Positions 50,697-63,054 of a stretch of DNA of 64,000 nt are shown here, piece by piece. Both the position numbers and the translations under genes were made by a program. Source of the stretch: Knufia peltigerae. Lineage: Eukaryota; Ascomycota; Eurotiomycetes; Chaetothyriales; Trichomeriaceae. The stretch is taken from positions 80,748-144,747 of the forward strand of contig JAPDRN010000091.1 in the NCBI GenBank assembly GCA_030247855.1. The letters are read 5' to 3'. The notes beneath the pieces were generated by a model. That model searched no databases, was not told where the DNA came from, and worked only from the letters and a program-made list of their open reading frames with translations. Each line of letters opens with the position of its first letter. Position 1 is the stretch's first letter.

Positions 50697-52600
50697 GGGT
50701 CGACAGCCCCAGCGGCGGACGAGGCGGCCAAGGTGTGGATGGAGTTGGGGGAGGCGTCAGGCCTCGAGGACGATGCCAACGAAGGTGGCTTCTATGGGCC
50801 ACCATGGCTCTAGAAATGTATGAAATTATTGCATTTTGAATGTCTCCCTGACCATTACTTCGTTTCCTTGTAGGTGACCGTCGCACGTAGAAGTGGTTCG
50901 TTATCTAGTAAAGCTCACTGGTGCAAAAGCGCTCGACTTAGGGCCCTAATCGTGTCACCTTGGTTTGCACTCCGGGCGGTCATCATATGCAGTAGATTTG
51001 GTGTCTACATTGTATTGTGTAGTGATAGTCATGAAGTCTCTTACATTGTAGGTCAAGAGTCATGATACTTGAGCCTAGGTAGGTGCTCGCCGTTTCCCCT
51101 TTTCTTTGTTGTGGTTGCTCCCTCTCTCGTGTCAATGACAATATGGCAACAATAATATTAATAACGTCGAGTATGTATCTACGTTTTACCTTGCATTTTT
51201 TTCGTCTCAAGTTTCAGGTGGATCATTGTAATCTTGTATTTCTTTTCCTTTTTCTTTTCTTTTCGTATTGTACCCATCAATTATTGTTGCCTAGCTTTCC
51301 GTTTTTGATCTATCTGGGTATACACTTGTTCTGCCTTGGTCACTGAAGAACCCCCCACATACGAAGTTCTTTGGCTACTCTGTCGGTGAACTGTAAGTAT
51401 TGTATGGAGTACACACAGTACTCTCTTTTCGGATGATGTGTTACTGTAGTGGTACAGTGTGTGAGAGTGGAGGTTTTGATACACTCGTATTTGTTATTTC
51501 AAGGGGGTTGTTTTTTTTGGTTTTTTTTTGGTTTTACCAGCACCGTCTGCCTAAACTTTACTTTTGCCCTACCAGTGTACGTATTCCATAACATGTGTTT
51601 CTCTGTTTCACATTTATATCTGGTACAGAGTATATATTCATTTGCACCATACCTAAAACGGTTGAGGTGAGTATGCTACACTTTCGTTCACACAGAGTAC
51701 TCCGTATAGGGTACAGAATACAGAATACGGATCGTACTTCCAGAAGTTCTACTCTGGTTTTCCCTTCTCCCAATCACTACCTCCTACCTTGATCATCCTT
51801 CCCCCCTTTTTTCCCCCCAAAAATACCAAAAAAAACTTCTTCAAAGGTCTCAAGTTCGGTTTCGGTACAAATGCGGTGGAGTAGAGTTTGATCGAAGAGT
51901 CATTGTGTTCAAAAAGGTTCGGTTGAGGATTTTGGAAAAATTCATATCCAAACGGAGACCTGTGTGATTCGATTGACTTACAAAGTTGTTGAAGGTTTGT
52001 CTGTGTCGTTGGTCGGGCGAGCGTGGGTGAAAAGAGGAAAAAGACAATCAAATCAATACTTCCGACTTGAATGAATTCGAGGTTCCAAGTAGCAAAAAGC
52101 AAGGAACCACAGAGCACACCGGAAACTGTCGAGACGGGTGATTGTAGTGGCTTTTTTCCCTGGGGACGACTTCACCCCGGCTCTTTTTTTTTCTTTCCCC
52201 CAAACGAAAGCAAACCGTGATGATTACGATGACCGCTTCCATCCCCTTCCAACGAGCCCCGTCAAGCAAACTCACCTTTCGAGATTCATAGGGTCACCGA
52301 GGGTACAAACTGGTCCTCCCAAGTGTTGATCGTCGTTGAGGACCACTGGGTGGGTGAGGAGGGCTTCAAGTCAGGCTGTGACTCAAGACAATTGATTGCA
52401 AGGTTTTTTTTGGTTTCAAGTACGGAGTACTGTAGTATACTTTTGACTTTTGTCATCGTCTGGGAGAGCGAGAGCTGAAAGATTTGGTACAGAGAAGAAA
52501 AAAGACAGAGGCAGAAAAAAAAGGTTCCTCATGAGAAGAAACCTTCAGTGGTGTGGAAGTGGAGGAAGAATTCATACAAAAATCGAATCCCACCCCCCCT
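50697..52600. other. Gene-poor intergenic region
   Basis: 3' flank of the orphan gene and upstream of the repeat-rich leader. TACTCCGTA at 51698 and TACGGAGTA at 52421, several T-rich runs (for example near 51510-51530) and CT-rich stretches are present. No gene recognised. Confidence 0.5.
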
Positions 52601-52639
52601 TAGATTGAAATCCTTTTCCCTCATCTCGATCGATTCGAA

Positions 52640-53345
52640 TACTTCAGACGACACAAAACGACATACCAATCGACTCGAGTTGAACAGAACTTGCTCAACA
52701 CTTGGACTCACAGAACTAAACTCCACTCCTGCTCTTTTGGATTACCATCACATTATCGACTCCATTGACGACGACTCCTAGGACTTGTAGGACTGCACAC
52801 CGTTGAACACTCTCGACTCACCATTTAATATCGACTCGAAGGAGCTCGTCTAGGACCTGCGACACTCTTCCAGCATTGGACACCGTTGTTACCTTCCGAC
52901 TTGACCGTTGCATATCGACTCGACCCAACAGAACTTGTACAACAATTCCAGGACTGGACACCTTGGTTATCTTTCGCCCTACCATTGCAAATCGAATCCA
53001 TAGACGACTTCCAGAACTTCCAGGACTTACAGAACTCTTACAGAACAAAACACCCTCTTCACCTTCCGAACCTGACTTTGCATATTGACGGACTCGAAGT
53101 ACTTGTAGTAGAACTCTTCCAGCACCGAGAACTGTTGTTGTCTTCCCCGTTAACATCGCAAACCGAATCCAAAGGACGACCTTTCTGGATCATCACATAC
53201 CGACATCTTCTCAACTCATACCGAATCTCCGGAAAAGTTTGGACGAACTCGAAGGACCTGCAACACTTACGCGACTGAACACCTTTGTTATCTTTCCCCT
53301 TAGCTTTTCAATCGAATCGAAAGACGACCTTCCTGGTTACCTGGA
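52640..53345. repeat. Degenerate ~80-nt tandem repeats upstream of the RING gene
   Basis: A shared core, ATCGACTCGA or ATCGAATC, recurs at 52669, 52755, 52830, 52914, 52991, 53084 (as ATTGACG), 53162 (ACCGAATCC), about 53219 (ACCGAATC) and 53311. It is usually preceded by a block like CACCTTTGTTATCTTTC and followed by runs such as AGAACTTCCAGGACTTACAG. Spacing is mostly 75-93 bases. Copies are diverged and run across all frames, so this reads as a decayed tandem array in the leader or promoter, not as part of the downstream protein. Confidence 0.7.
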
Positions 53346-53454
53346 TTTCTGGACTGACCTAACTAACCAAACCTCACAGCAGATCTTACTAACTGATCTT
53401 CACAACTGATCTTACTTAGCCGACCATTTCAACAAACCACTTACCTCTTTCAAC

Positions 53455-55119
53455 ATGACTCTCTTCACTCAAAACGCACAAGCCCTCTTCCCAAAATTGC
53501 CATCCGTCATCAGCATCGATGGGTATTATATCGACAAGAGAGATACCGATTCGACATGGTTTCAACAACAAGAGCCGATGGGCGAGGAGGACGAAGGATA
53601 TGAACTCTGTCGTGGCCTTCAACACGCTCAAGGAATGATTGAAGTGCTGCACCGATTTGCAGATGAACAACAACCCGACCTGCCAAAGCAATACATCGGA
53701 CCCGGAGGCCGATTGACCGAAGAAGTGCGTGGCAACGAAGCCCTCGCACGCATGTTTCAACACCGAGCGGATCTTTGCCGTGTGTTGCACTCCGAGGATT
53801 TGCTGGATGTCGCCACCAGCCGCGAATTGGTCGACATAATCCAGAGTGGCATCACCGACGCAAAGGATGACGAGTACCGACTTCTACAAGGCGTCACTCA
53901 ACCGCGCAACGAGTTCCATTGGCTTGCCGATTTTGAGAACTCTGTCGAAGAGTGCACCCGTGCTCTCTTCGACACCTACCGCGTTGCCCGGAAGCATTTC
54001 TCTTCCATCTCAAAGGTCAGGCACTTTGTCGAAAAGATGTACGCCATGATTCCACCAATGACCAGATTGGTGGTGGATCTGATGTTGGCCGAGGAGACCT
54101 TTGAGACGGACCACGCCAACACCCACATCTGCGACGTCAAGATCGAGAAGCGGGTGAAGATGGTGGTCGACGTACCGACCGATGCGGCTGTCATGGCCAA
54201 CCAACGTCAGCAGGTGCTTTGGCACATGGACATCCTGAAGCAGTACGCTTCAGGATACTCGACCAGGATCAGAAACCTCTACGCATATAGGTACCTGGTC
54301 GAATGGGGCCATGGCAGACCCTGGAAGCAAATGTATCTGGTGGTGGATACTGGCAAGGACGGCATTCCAAAGGACATGGTGGATGAATTCCTCATGTTCA
54401 CGACCTGCACCTCGCCACTGGCAAGCAAGATGTTCAATGTGCGTCCGATGGCCTTCAGCGACATCAGCAACGACGACATTTGTTCGATCTGCCAAGAGGA
54501 GTACCAGGTCAACGACTTGGTGATCGAGCTCCGCAACTGCCGGCACCGGATGCACCCCGAGTGCGTCAAGGGGTTCTGGGACAACCTCCACCACTACGAC
54601 AACAGGTGCCCGATGTGCAGGGCGGAAAACCCGAGCATTCGGGAACTGTTTCCTTACTTCGTCGCAGAGGCGGAGGATGTCTGCTACCATGCAGACACCC
54701 AGGCGTCCGGGCTGGCGGTATGGTTGGACCGTGCCGTCAGACACCGGATGCGAAGAGACTTACCCGTCGACCGGTGGGAAGTCGACCTGCAGCGCCACTA
54801 TTCGACGCGTGAGGTCGAGGCGTGGCTGGCCGATGAGCCTTTCGAGGAGCGACTGCTTTCGGAAGAGTTCTTCCCACGGCGGCGGGTGGAGTGGGACGAA
54901 TCCTCCGCAACAACGGATGGAGAGTCCGATGAGGAAGAGGGGGACGACGAGGACGATGGGGAGGAGGGTGACGATGGAGATGAAGGAGTGGAGGAGGAGG
55001 AGGAGGATGATGATGATGGGAATGAGGGGGTTGGTGAGAATGAAGACGAGGAGGAGGACAGGGAGGGCAATGAGCAGGGAGAGGGGAATGGCAATGAGGC
55101 CAGCACCAAGGAGAATTGA
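53455..55119 (+). CDS. RING-H2 finger protein with acidic tail
   Basis: Single exon, 554 residues, ATG in CAACATGA context. A RING-H2 finger lies at residues 343-388: C343, C346, C361, H363, H366, C369, C385 and C388, giving spacing C-x2-C-x14-C-x-H-x2-H-x2-C-x15-C-x2-C. Such fingers recruit ubiquitin-loaded E2 enzymes, so this is a probable ubiquitin ligase. The N-terminal 340 residues are not recognised and look helical, with a LVVDLMLAEETFETDHANTH stretch. The last 70 residues are almost entirely Asp/Glu/Gly. The region just upstream holds the degenerate repeat array, so the transcript leader may be long. Substrates are unknown. Confidence 0.85.
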   Translation: MTLFTQNAQALFPKLPSVISIDGYYIDKRDTDSTWFQQQEPMGEEDEGYELCRGLQHAQGMIEVLHRFADEQQPDLPKQYIGPGGRLTEEVRGNEALARMFQHRADLCRVLHSEDLLDVATSRELVDIIQSGITDAKDDEYRLLQGVTQPRNEFHWLADFENSVEECTRALFDTYRVARKHFSSISKVRHFVEKMYAMIPPMTRLVVDLMLAEETFETDHANTHICDVKIEKRVKMVVDVPTDAAVMANQRQQVLWHMDILKQYASGYSTRIRNLYAYRYLVEWGHGRPWKQMYLVVDTGKDGIPKDMVDEFLMFTTCTSPLASKMFNVRPMAFSDISNDDICSICQEEYQVNDLVIELRNCRHRMHPECVKGFWDNLHHYDNRCPMCRAENPSIRELFPYFVAEAEDVCYHADTQASGLAVWLDRAVRHRMRRDLPVDRWEVDLQRHYSTREVEAWLADEPFEERLLSEEFFPRRRVEWDESSATTDGESDEEEGDDEDDGEEGDDGDEGVEEEEEDDDDGNEGVGENEDEEEDREGNEQGEGNGNEASTKEN

Positions 55120-57106
55120 AGGAGGTGGCTTTCGACATGTGTAATGGGCGGCTCACGGGAAAAACGGAAAACTGAGGTGGATGAACAGGGAGGAGTTTGG
55201 GTGTCGTATTTTTTTTCTGGCAGTTTTGAAGGAGATTCGGAAGTGTCAATATCTGGATGGCAAAAGATCAAGATAATGACAGCAGTCATACTGTAACGTA
55301 CAGGGGACAGTAGACAATTGAAATGATGGCAACTCCACAAGGTTCGAGTGCAGGATTCAGAGACACCGGTGTAAGACAAGTCACTCGTTTAATCCAGTGG
55401 CTTGTGATGAGAGTAGTAGGAGTGAGGATTGAAATTAATTCCTGACTCTCCGTACTGATGTTCATCCGAGCATTTTTTGAGCGTTCATGGGTGATTCACT
55501 TGTTTGGGCTTAGACTCGACGCCAACATCTGGGCCCAAAACATGTGGTTACTGTTTGGTAAGAGACGTTTTATGTAATGATGGGAACTCGTAGAGAAACA
55601 CGAGGGAGAGACTGTGGTAGTACTCCGCACAGTACGACGAACAAGTTCCAGCCGAGGTCATGAACCTATAGAACACCTACCCAAGGTACCTGAGGTACAG
55701 TATGTTCGAGGATTGTCAAGGCATTCAGGACGAAGTAATCAGGCCATCACGAGAGACTCGACACAATGACGACAAATACCTACCTACATACGGAGTACGA
55801 GTACGTATACTCTCCTCGCTTCTTGACACGAGTCTCAAGTCCTTACGGGGTATGGAGTATCCTGTAAGCGTAAATGAAAAATGTATCCGTATGGAGTAAA
55901 TGTAAATGTCAAAGTGGAAGTGAGGTAGGTGATGGGGCTCAGGTGTGAAGAAAATCATCTACCTTGTCGTCGTGTAATCAAATTCTGAGACTCGGCAAAG
56001 GCGAGGCGAGAGTCCTGGTGAATATTGACCAGCACTGGTAAATTATATTTTGTACCTAAAGTACCTCAAGGAACAGGTACATACCTAGGAAGTACTCGAG
56101 CACCAAAGACATGGAACCACTTACTACTTGTTCTCTAGGTACTCGTACTCTACGGAGTACTGCATGAGGAATCCGCTGAGATGTCTAGGGATCAAAGTTC
56201 AAGTCGACAGTGCGTACAGCCGTACGGAGTACATATGTAGAGCAATGACCCAAGGGAAAGGATAAACGGGTTCTCGTGGATACAATCCCTTCCCAGTCTC
56301 GTTAGGGAAGTCCACTATCCTACAAGTTTAATGTACGGTGCAGTCATAGCGTACCCAAAGAAAAAGACAAGTCGTCGACAAACTCAGTTCCGCGCACCTA
56401 TCATGATCCCAATCCCAATCCCCAGGCTGCTCCAGGCTTCGGGTGGAAGGACTTAGTGCCGCCTATTCGACCCGTTGCAACGTCCTCCAGCCATGTTCAT
56501 GCTTCTGTCAGAACCTGTAGCTTGGTCTGTCACTCGACTTCGCTTCCTGCCTCTCGACCAGTACGAGTACGAGTATCCATAGTCTACTCACGTTCTCTCA
56601 CTCACACTTCGGCCACTTCCATCACCACACCTGAAGCCTTTTCTGCTTTTGCTCGTCCTTCCTTCCCGTCACTCGTCGAACCCCATACGTACCTACCGAG
56701 ACCCAAGTGCCTGCGTCCTCCCACATACGGAGTACAACCTCTCATTCCCACCCACACCACAACGCCGGCACACCTGGGATTCTGCTTTTTGGCTGCGACA
56801 ACATTTTCCCTGGCCTCTCCAATGCAAAGACTTATACGTTCCTTTTGAACCCCCAGACGAATTCCACAGAGTAACAAGTACTGCATATCCTCCTTCACGT
56901 GTTGTGCTGCGGCCCCCGGCTCTGTCCGACCCTTTGCGCCTAAACATTACTACCTGCGATACACACACACTCTCACCAGATCGAACCCACACCTTTGCTG
57001 CTGGCCGCATTGTTTGAAAGCAGTCGCTGTCGTGCGAGTCGTTCGTCGCCGGTGCCGTCTCGAGTTTGATCGCGAAATCCCATCGGAACAATCGTATACC
57101 TACACA
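55120..57106. other. Intergenic region and leader of the RasGEF gene
   Basis: Rich in TACGGAGTA copies (55789, 56151, 56223, 56726) and in CGTACTCGTA-type strings. The last few hundred bases are pyrimidine-rich and end in the upstream ORF chain. No separate gene recognised. Confidence 0.5.
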
Positions 57107-57224
57107 ATGTCCGTCGCCAAAATATCATGAAGCAAACCTGCGCATTCGTCACTCTCGATCCAGTGTCCCGCTCATGACCATGGTTGTAGCGGTATACTCT
57201 CTATATTCCTACCTTGATTCGTGA
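57107..57224 (+). promoter_or_regulatory. Three chained upstream ORFs before the RasGEF start
   Basis: uORF1 (57107-57130, MSVAKIS) ends in TCATGA; its stop overlaps the ATG of uORF2 (57127-57177, MKQTCAFVTLDPVSRS) as ATGA. uORF2 ends in TCATGA and overlaps the ATG of uORF3 (57174-57224, MTMVVAVYSLYSYLDS) in the same way. uORF3 stops five bases before the main ATG at 57230. I read this as a termination-reinitiation chain that could control RasGEF translation, provided the transcript begins upstream of 57107. Confidence 0.55.
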
Positions 57225-57229
57225 CCGCC

Positions 57230-60200
57230 ATGGTCTCCGAATCGACCGTCAGCACTCGCACGTCGCTGATCTCGCTCGACCCAGCTGTCGCCAGCCACAT
57301 CACAGGCACCACCCGAGCCACAACCGTCCCCGGGACCTCCCAGCATGGCTCCAGTCCGAGAAAGAGCACGAAAACTCCAGACACAGACATATCGCGAAGG
57401 CATATGAGGAATAATTCTGCCCCGAACGTCAGTGGGAAGAAGAGAGCGGGCTCATTGAGGCGAGTGAAGAACAGTACAGAAGTCTTGAGACAGCGCTCCG
57501 CAAGGTCTTCCAAAAAGACAAAACCCTTGGAGACCATTCCCGATACAAGATCAGGTCGCAATTTCACCGTCGGGAATGTTGGTACCGGTGGAATCCTGTA
57601 TCTCAAGTAGGTTTTGGCTATGCGCGCAACAAGAGGAAATGCTAACCTGTCGCAGGCCGTCCGCGAAGCAAGCCCATCCGCGCTCTGTGATTTCTCCCCC
57701 AACCTTGCCAACAACGGCCCCGCCAGCACTGGGACATGAAAGCCATACTTTGACGAACCCAAAGCCCGTCTCGAATCCGTCAATCACTTCGCACACCCGT
57801 TCAGCGTCACCGAGAAGAGTCAGATCATCCGACAGAAGGATCGCCGCGCCCAATCATGCCCGCTCGCAATCCTTTTCGACGGTCGAGGAACGTCGACAGT
57901 CCCCTTCAGCATCCAAATCAAAGACGGTGAGGATCGTGATTCACCGCCCTGAGAACGGCCGACCGAACACAGCTGGTCAGTCCATCGACGAGGAAGACGA
58001 GGACGATGTTCTGCCGACCCTCGAGGTCCCCATTCCACATTACCGCATTGGCACTTTTCGCTTCAGTACCCAAGGCACGCCCATGCTGCGCGGTTCGTCG
58101 TTCACGATCGGGTCGGCCACACCTTCGGACATGACGCCCACGCCGGCCGCCATACAGCTCGACAACTATTTTGGTGCTCCTCATGCGTCTAGCTCAAAGA
58201 TCTTTGCAAATCTTGACGCCAACATCCCCGGGCAGCGCGAAGGTCGGGAACGGTCAAAGTCGCAGCTCACGACTTCTTCCAACTCGACATCGGCAACCAC
58301 TTCTACTTCGGCAACCTCCATACCACCCGAGGTGTTTGATGATTTGACTCAAGTCTACGATGATCCTTCTGTGGTTCGGTATTGCCAGAACGTGAGGGAG
58401 ATAACAGCTGCCACTCCGGCACGTATCATCGCCCAGATATCGTCCGATTCCTTCATGGACTATGAGCTGGTCTCCGACTTTTTCTTGACATTCCGGTTGT
58501 ACATGTCCACATCCACAGTTCTGGACCTCCTAATGGCACGATTGCGCTGGGCAATTGCCCGCTTGGAAGACGATGGTCGCATCATTCGTGTTCGGACGTT
58601 TGCTGCCCTTCGACATTGGATCCTGAATTATTTCATGGATGATTTCTATGCCAATCCACGCCTTCGAGAACGCTTCTGCCATGAAGTCAATAAATTGTAT
58701 GGGGATGTCAAGGCCAGTCCGGAACATGGGTTTAGTGACCTCAAACTTTTGCGCGATCTCAAGCGCTGTTGGAATGGACGATGCTCCCTGTGTTGGGATC
58801 CGGCCGATTTCGATCTGGACGGCGATCAGGAGAATGACATTCAACCTGGAGGTGATGATGACTCGGAAAGCGCTCGGACGCCTCAGATCGGGCCTCCTCG
58901 CCTGGTGCACCCACGCAGTGATACACCACAGACAGAAATTCTACGGGGTCCATCGCACAGTTGGTTCGAGGCCGAGCCCGTTCCTCTGCGGCATCATCAC
59001 GATGAAGGCTTCGATCCACTCGCGGACTCACTCATGAGTGATGGCAGCTTCCACGCCACTTCATGCTTCCCTCACAAAAATCTTCTTCGCTTAGGGGCCG
59101 ACCGTGATTCCACGTCTCGAGGTCCTCATCCCGTGTCCGTACAATTAAGACGCAAGAATGCCCCCGCGAACCTACAGGTGAACACACAACCGAACTCCGC
59201 ATCCAAGGTTTTGGGTCACAGGCGAGGGCCTAGCTCGATTGATAGTAATCGTGAGCATACCCCTCGCAAGCCTGAACCTGAAACTCCGGCAGTTGGTGTT
59301 GAAGATGGTGACATGATCAGAGGTCTGCTGTATAGTCCTAGTGGTCCGTTTGTGCAGATTCTGCCTTCAAATTCCACGCAGTCCCTGGACAATACGCAGT
59401 CGTCCGGTTCACAAGACATGCAAAAGAAGGAATACGGAGGTCACGGTGTCACGCACCCCATGGGCAGGAATATATTTGGCTCTCTACGAAAAGTCCTTGG
59501 GAATAGGCATGGGCATGCGGATATGACACTAGTGAGTGTTTCACACTCTGCAACAGATGTCCCAATCAGGCCTCACAAATCGCCAATGCCTCTGAACGTC
59601 TCCAAGTCACATGATGAGCTTCGGAACAAGGCTGCACCCACCAAGGCGAAGAAGGAAGAGGTTCGCATTGATTTGTTGTGCGCTGCAGTTTGTCAGAATT
59701 ATGAGACAACATTTCCAACTAAACATCAAGTCCACTACAGTGCCCTATTGGGCAAACGTACGCCATTTGAGGCGATGGACGTTGATGACGAACAAGACAA
59801 GAGGCTGCGGATGGCTAGTCATGCCACTGCCCAGAGCGGTTCAATATTAATCGTGGACGGAACTGGACTCGATCTGACGGTCATGACTGGTGCTCTACCA
59901 GTGGACAGCCGAGGTTCATTGCCTCAAGATCCTGCGTCAATACCACTGCCTCTAGATGATGCGGCAGGCGATGATGCTCTCCAAAGCGACGATAGTCTCG
60001 ACGCGATTGTCACACAGCGAAGCTCCAATATCTTCGGGAATCAGTTGGACTTGGGTGTTGGGAGCAACGACACCTTTGAGCTGCCGACCAGTAGTCCGCT
60101 ACTACCAGAACCTGTGCAACCCGGCCAGATGGTTGATGACTTCTCACTGGACAAACGTCCACTTTCACCCACCACTGCTAGTTCCGGTACCGTACGTGGA

Positions 60201-62334
60201 GGGAGTGGCTCCCTTGATATCCCTAGACCGATGACAGAAGATACGGAGTTTCAGGAAACTGCTAGCCCAGTCGATCACAACGCGGCACCCTCGCACGAAG
60301 AGACGGAACCTCGCCCAGACAACAAATTACCGGCTCAAACGTTGAGAAGAAGGCCTGGGGGTAACCTACGACGCGTGGAAAATGTCCAGCAACTCGATCA
60401 GGCAATCCACCACGCTTCCATCGATACTGCCAGCATCGCCTCTGATTCTTCTCATGGCTCATTGCTGCTCACGAAGACAGTGACCCGTCGTGCTTCAGAG
60501 GGGGCTCCACGACCAGGCAAACCGATTTCGATGATCAATACCCACTCATCTCAGCATCTTCGCCCTTCGTTCGAAGCTGCTGTGGCTGGTTTCTCGGCCA
60601 TCCCCGATGACGATGACGGTGGACTGGAAGCAACACTGATGAAATTGGAGGGGACATATGAAAAGAAATCACCTCCTATTGACCAACATCCTCACGACAT
60701 GGCTGGACGTCGTAGGTCTTTGCCGGATTTGAGCATGAAGTCGCAGCTGGACCTCGAGGAACCGCTGCAGCCCGCAGTCACTGCGGACCCTGAAGAGCGT
60801 GCAGTTCTGGAAACGGTGAAAGAAATAGGGTCTGAAGACAGTCATGAAGATCTGCTCACAGAGAAAATGGAGGTTGTGGAGGTCAAGCCGTCGTCTTCTC
60901 GAAGATCGTCAATATTTGGCCTGCCTACTGAGTCTGTGGCAGATTCTGAGGAGTCATATGGCTCTCTGCCACTGCTCAGGCGAGAGACAGCTCATGACAG
61001 CACTGCTGAAGCATTGCCCACTCAGGGTAAGCATCGACCTCCTCCTATTGCGCCTGGTTACTTTGCACAAGATCCTCCGCAATTATTCCACCTGCCAAAG
61101 GGCCCTCCACCCAGTGCAACCAAGTCACGGCATAGCATCCCGAGACCAGAAACTTCTGGCAATGATAGTAATCAGTCTTTTCTCCTGGACGAGGATGAAA
61201 ACCTGTCTGATTTGTCTTCCGAAATCTCTGTCGACATTATCAACTACTCTGAGATGGCAGGACGCTCAATCTCTCCGATGCTCGCAGCACCAGGAACTGC
61301 CATCTCTGGACTGGAGATCCCTGCTCATCCTTTGACCTACGCATCTGTGGTCAATCTCAACGTTCCGGAACCCCCTACCAGAGTCTCGGATCCTCTCCCG
61401 CAGACTGGAAACGTGCCGTCACAGGCTCAAACTCCTCTTATCCGTCCGGGACTTCGGCCCCCTGGCTCTTCGTCTCAGGTGATAACGCGACTGCCGGCGG
61501 GTCCGGCACATTTACCCTTTGTCCTCGCATGTGACTCACAAGTTCTTGCTCAGCAAATGACTTTGGTCGAGAAGTCGGCGCTTTGTGAAGTCGAATGGTC
61601 CGATCTCGTCGAAATGAACTGGAATAACAAGGCTGCTGAGGTCTTGGACTGGGTCGAATGTCTTTCTGACGGAACTATTCATGGTATCGATCTGGTCATC
61701 ACTCGCTTCAACCTTGTCGTTAAGTGGGCGGTGTCCGAGATCGTTCTCACTCATGACATCCACGAACGAGCACGAGTCATTACGAAATTCATCCATGTCG
61801 CGGCTCATGCAAGGAGGCTGCATAATTACGCAACCATGTTGCAGCTAACCATAGCCCTCACATCGACGGACTGTACTCGACTTACAAAGACATGGGATAT
61901 GGTCTCTAGTCCGGATAAGTCTCTGCTCAAACACATGGAAGCACTTGTACAGCCCATTCGCAACTTCCATGATCTTCGTCTAGAGATGGAATCAGCTGAT
62001 CTCAGTGATGGTTGTATTCCATTTATTGGTGAGTCACGAAAATCTAATCATGCAATCATGCCCATGCTAACGTTAACTAGGTCTATATGTGCATGATTTG
62101 ACTTATAACGCACAAAAACCGACCCACATCCCCGGTGGACGTGGCCAAGACACTTTGATCAATTTTGAACGTTATCGCACCGCCGCAGTGATTGTCAAGG
62201 GGCTTTTGAGGCTGATTGACGCCAGCTCGAGATATAGTTTTGAACCAGTCCAGGGTATCATCGAACGATGTCTCTGGTTGGCCGCTTTGGGAGACGATCG
62301 AATTCGACGTGCTAGCAAAGCTCTGGAACCGTAA
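57230..62334 (+). CDS. LTE1: Lte1-like Ras guanine-nucleotide exchange factor
   Basis: Three exons: 57230-57606, 57656-62028 and 62081-62334, giving 1,667 residues. The N-terminus carries the SGRNFTVGNVGTGGILYLK segment shared by Lte1 homologues of filamentous fungi, and the splice joins it to PSAKQAHPRSV. A RasGEF N-domain lies at about residues 350-470 (PPEVFDDLTQVYDDP, ALRHWILNYFMDDF). The catalytic RasGEF domain follows at about 1,412-1,660 (LACDSQVLAQQMTLVEK, ALCEVEWSDLVEMNW, RVITKFIHVAAHARRLHNYATM, LYVHDLTYNAQKPTH, NFERYRTAAVIVKGLL). About 900 residues between them are Ser/Pro/Asp-rich and likely disordered. Yeast Lte1 acts in mitotic exit and polarity; the role here is inferred. Introns of 49 and 52 nt have CTAAC branch sites. 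The ATG at 57230 is used because 57221 is GTG. Confidence 0.93.
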
Positions 62335-63054
62335 CCGGGGCGTTGGTTATGGAGTCCAAAAGATCGGCGGCTTCGTCTTTGTGAAGAGCAGTAAATACAT
62401 TTCCAGCGATTCAGCGACGGCGTTTTGTTCCGACAGCAAGCAACAAGATTGAGGCATCGGTGAAGCGACCGCTTTATTTATTTTTTTTGTTTTTTCAGGT
62501 TTGCCCTGTTATGGGTCACGAGTAAGAAGGAGCATATACTTTACCGGAACAACCTTCTGTGGGTAAAGGTTATTATGGTCATGGTACTGGAGAAACACTG
62601 CATCGAATGTTGGGTCCATGTTTATAGGATGAAGCGAGGAGCGTTATTTTGTTTAATGGTTAGTATACATATTCCAAATGTAATTTTGGCTAATCAGGGG
62701 AGGGGAGTGGTGGGGAGGGAGGGAAAAGGAAGTGGGTACTTGGGTAGCGGCGGCGAGGTTTTTGTTGTTACAGCATACGGTTGTACACAGAGAGAGTACT
62801 TTTTGTACAGGAGTATTAGAAAGGGAGAAGGGATCAGGTCAGAAAAGGTAGCAACCATGAGCGTAGTGAGTGTTGATTACAGCAAATACATAGTAGGTAC
62901 AGAGAGCATCAATCGATATGGAGTAGACCAAAAGAACAATGTTTGCCCTTCGTCGCTGCATGAAGACACCGTTGAACGCAAGTCTCGGTTTCCTTGGAGC
63001 ATTCTCAAATGAATACCTTTTCGACGGGACTATTCCTCGTTTCGTTGAGCTTGG
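62335..63054. other. Convergent 3' region between RasGEF and edge gene
   Basis: 720 bases between stop codons on opposite strands, with T-rich runs near 62475-62500 that could serve polyadenylation. No gene seen. Confidence 0.5.
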
